From: Clostridiales bacterium UBA6388
Lineage (GTDB): Bacteria; Bacillota; Clostridia; Oscillospirales; Oscillospiraceae
NCBI GenBank assembly: GCA_002437575.1
Contig: DJQK01000095.1
Span: 1-6,519, forward strand
Length of the DNA: 6,519 nucleotides
Direction: 5' to 3'
Shown here: piece by piece, positions 5,292 through 6,519 of the stretch
Layout of the letters: each line of letters starts with the position of its first letter
Numbering within the stretch: the stretch's first letter is position 1
The notes under the pieces: generated by a model
What the model saw: the letters and a program-made list of their open reading frames with translations, nothing else
What the model was told of the DNA's origin: nothing
Databases searched by the model: none
Made by a program: the position numbers and the translations under genes

Positions 5292-6519
5292 TGCTTTTTG
5301 GGCATCCGCACGATGACGCGCGTGCCGTGGTCGGGCTCGCTTTCGATGGTGATACCGTAGGCGTCGCCGAACCAGATCTTCAGCCGGTCGTTGACGTTTT
5401 TGATGCCGATGCCGGCCTTATTGTCGCTGCGCTTGAAAATGGCTTCGATCTGCTCTGGCTCCATGCCGACGCCGTTATCCTCGACGGTGGCCAGAATATC
5501 GTCGCCGCTCGATGCAATGCGGATGACGATCCGGCCTTTTTCCACCAGGCCGTTGATGCCGTGGTAGATCGCGTTTTCGATGATGGGCTGAAGGGTGATC
5601 TTGTTGCAGAGATAGTCCAGGCAGCTCTCGTCGACCGCAAAGCGGTAGGAAAACTGGTCTTTGTAGCGCACGGACTGGATCTGCAGGTAGCTTTTCGCGT
5701 GCTGGACCTCGTTTCGGATGGGGATCAGCTCGTGGCCCTTGCTGATGCTGATGCGGAACAGCTGCGCCAGGGCGTTTACCATCACGACGGCCTCTTTGTT
5801 CTTCCCCTGCTCGCACATCCACGAAATCGAGTCGAGCGTATTATAAAGAAAATGCGGGTTGATCTGGCTTTGCAGCAGCGCCAGTTCCATCGCGCGCAGC
5901 TTGTCCTGCTCCTGCCGGTTGAGTTCCATCTGCTGCTGCAGATGCTGGGCCATCTGTTCCAGACTGCTGCTGAGCGCCTGCAGCGTCTCATCCTCAGCAA
6001 CGACAGGCTCCCGCGCGGCAAGATCGCCCCGGCCAATCGACTGGGCGCGCTCGCGCAGCGCATAAATCGGCTGTATGATGCTGCGGCTGATTGCCGCCGA
6101 GCGGCGCATCAGCACAATCACAAGAATCAGCGCGCCGACGGCGACCAGCCCCAGTTCCAACCAGAGCCGGGCCGTCAGTGCAGCCTGCAAAGAATCCAGA
6201 TAGCCAGCCTCATGGTAGAGATAGGTATAAAAATACTGCTGGATCAATTCTGTGAGAATATAGATGTTGGACTCCAGCAGTTCCATTCTGGCCTCGTAAC
6301 CGTCTGTTTCGGTGATCTGCACGATGCGTTCGCGCAGATTTTCGCACAGATTGATCGCGCTCGTGATGGCCTTACGGCTCTGCCGGTCCTGCGTGCCGGA
6401 CAGGAGTTCCTGTCCGAGCGTCTTTGCCTCATCGACCTCCTGCAGCGGCAGCGTTTCGCCGTAGCTGCTGTCAATGACATAGTAGTACATTTTAAGATCG
6501 ACGTCCTCCTTGAAGTTCT
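5282..6519 (-). CDS. YesM/LytS-family sensor histidine kinase (5' end outside the window)
   Basis: Membrane sensor kinase expected to phosphorylate a YesN-type response regulator in response to an extracellular sugar signal. Residues are counted from the Met at 6490. Residues 1-108 are a mostly helical extracytoplasmic region, about 109-128 a transmembrane helix (LGLVAVGALILVIVLM), and about 131-183 a HAMP-like linker followed by a Gln/Glu-rich coiled coil to about 205. The His_kinase domain has the phospho-acceptor motif NPHFLYN (H213), and the HATPase_c domain has N-box IIENAIYHG (N306), G1 DNGVGM (338-343) and G2 GIGIKNV (360-366). All key residues are intact. The frame stays open from 6490 to the window edge (nine more codons, NFKEDVDLK), and this family normally has a first transmembrane helix that is absent here, so I treat the Met at 6490 as internal and the gene as truncated by the window. 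The next gene follows after four bases. Family assignment is very secure; the sugar signal is inferred from context. Confidence 0.93.
   Translation of the reverse strand, partial: NFKEDVDLKMYYYVIDSSYGETLPLQEVDEAKTLGQELLSGTQDRQSRKAITSAINLCENLRERIVQITETDGYEARMELLESNIYILTELIQQYFYTYLYHEAGYLDSLQAALTARLWLELGLVAVGALILVIVLMRRSAAISRSIIQPIYALRERAQSIGRGDLAAREPVVAEDETLQALSSSLEQMAQHLQQQMELNRQEQDKLRAMELALLQSQINPHFLYNTLDSISWMCEQGKNKEAVVMVNALAQLFRISISKGHELIPIRNEVQHAKSYLQIQSVRYKDQFSYRFAVDESCLDYLCNKITLQPIIENAIYHGINGLVEKGRIVIRIASSGDDILATVEDNGVGMEPEQIEAIFKRSDNKAGIGIKNVNDRLKIWFGDAYGITIESEPDHGTRVIVRMPKKQKE

Noticed and set aside
1..6519. CRISPR array, tRNA or rRNA genes, insertion sequence
   Set aside because: No spaced identical repeats, cloverleaf-like sequence, conserved rRNA segments or transposase motifs were seen on either strand.

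Overview
The window reads as one continuous block of five genes, all on the minus strand. It looks like chromosome from a Gram-positive anaerobe of the Clostridia, most plausibly a gut Oscillospiraceae/Ruminococcaceae-type bacterium. The reasons are two exported binding proteins that are lipoproteins rather than free periplasmic proteins, strong GGAGG ribosome-binding sites, a Thr/Glu-rich wall-spanning linker behind one lipobox, a LytS/YesM-type histidine kinase, and moderately high GC with GC-rich third positions (judged by eye, not computed). The genus is inference only.

Layout in transcription order (right to left). 6519-5282: a YesM/LytS-family sensor kinase whose N-terminus lies beyond the window edge. 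5277-4315: a sugar-binding lipoprotein, four bases after the kinase stop codon and with its ribosome-binding site inside the end of the kinase gene. 4314-4012: a regulatory gap with a GC-rich hairpin, an A/T-rich stretch with nested palindromes and candidate promoters, and a leader hairpin. 4011-2893: MglB-like galactose/glucose-binding lipoprotein. 2892-2813: an 80-base gap with a perfect 11-bp hairpin. 2812-1301: MglA-like twin ATPase. 1282-269: MglC-like permease. 268-1: an intrinsic terminator for the mgl operon (about 172-212), then about 150 bases with no gene I can support.

How it works together: MglB captures a hexose, MglC forms the membrane channel and MglA drives import with ATP. 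The upstream kinase plus binding lipoprotein look like a dedicated extracellular sugar sensor for this transporter, in the manner of the XylFII-LytS(-YesN) xylose-sensing system of Clostridium. The expected response regulator is not in the window and would be predicted just upstream, beyond 6519. The most interesting point is this pairing of a second, transporter-less binding protein with a kinase next to a galactose-type ABC operon.

Long plus-strand open frames (for example 1253-2839 and 2821-4428) are antisense shadows of mglA and mglB and are not annotated.
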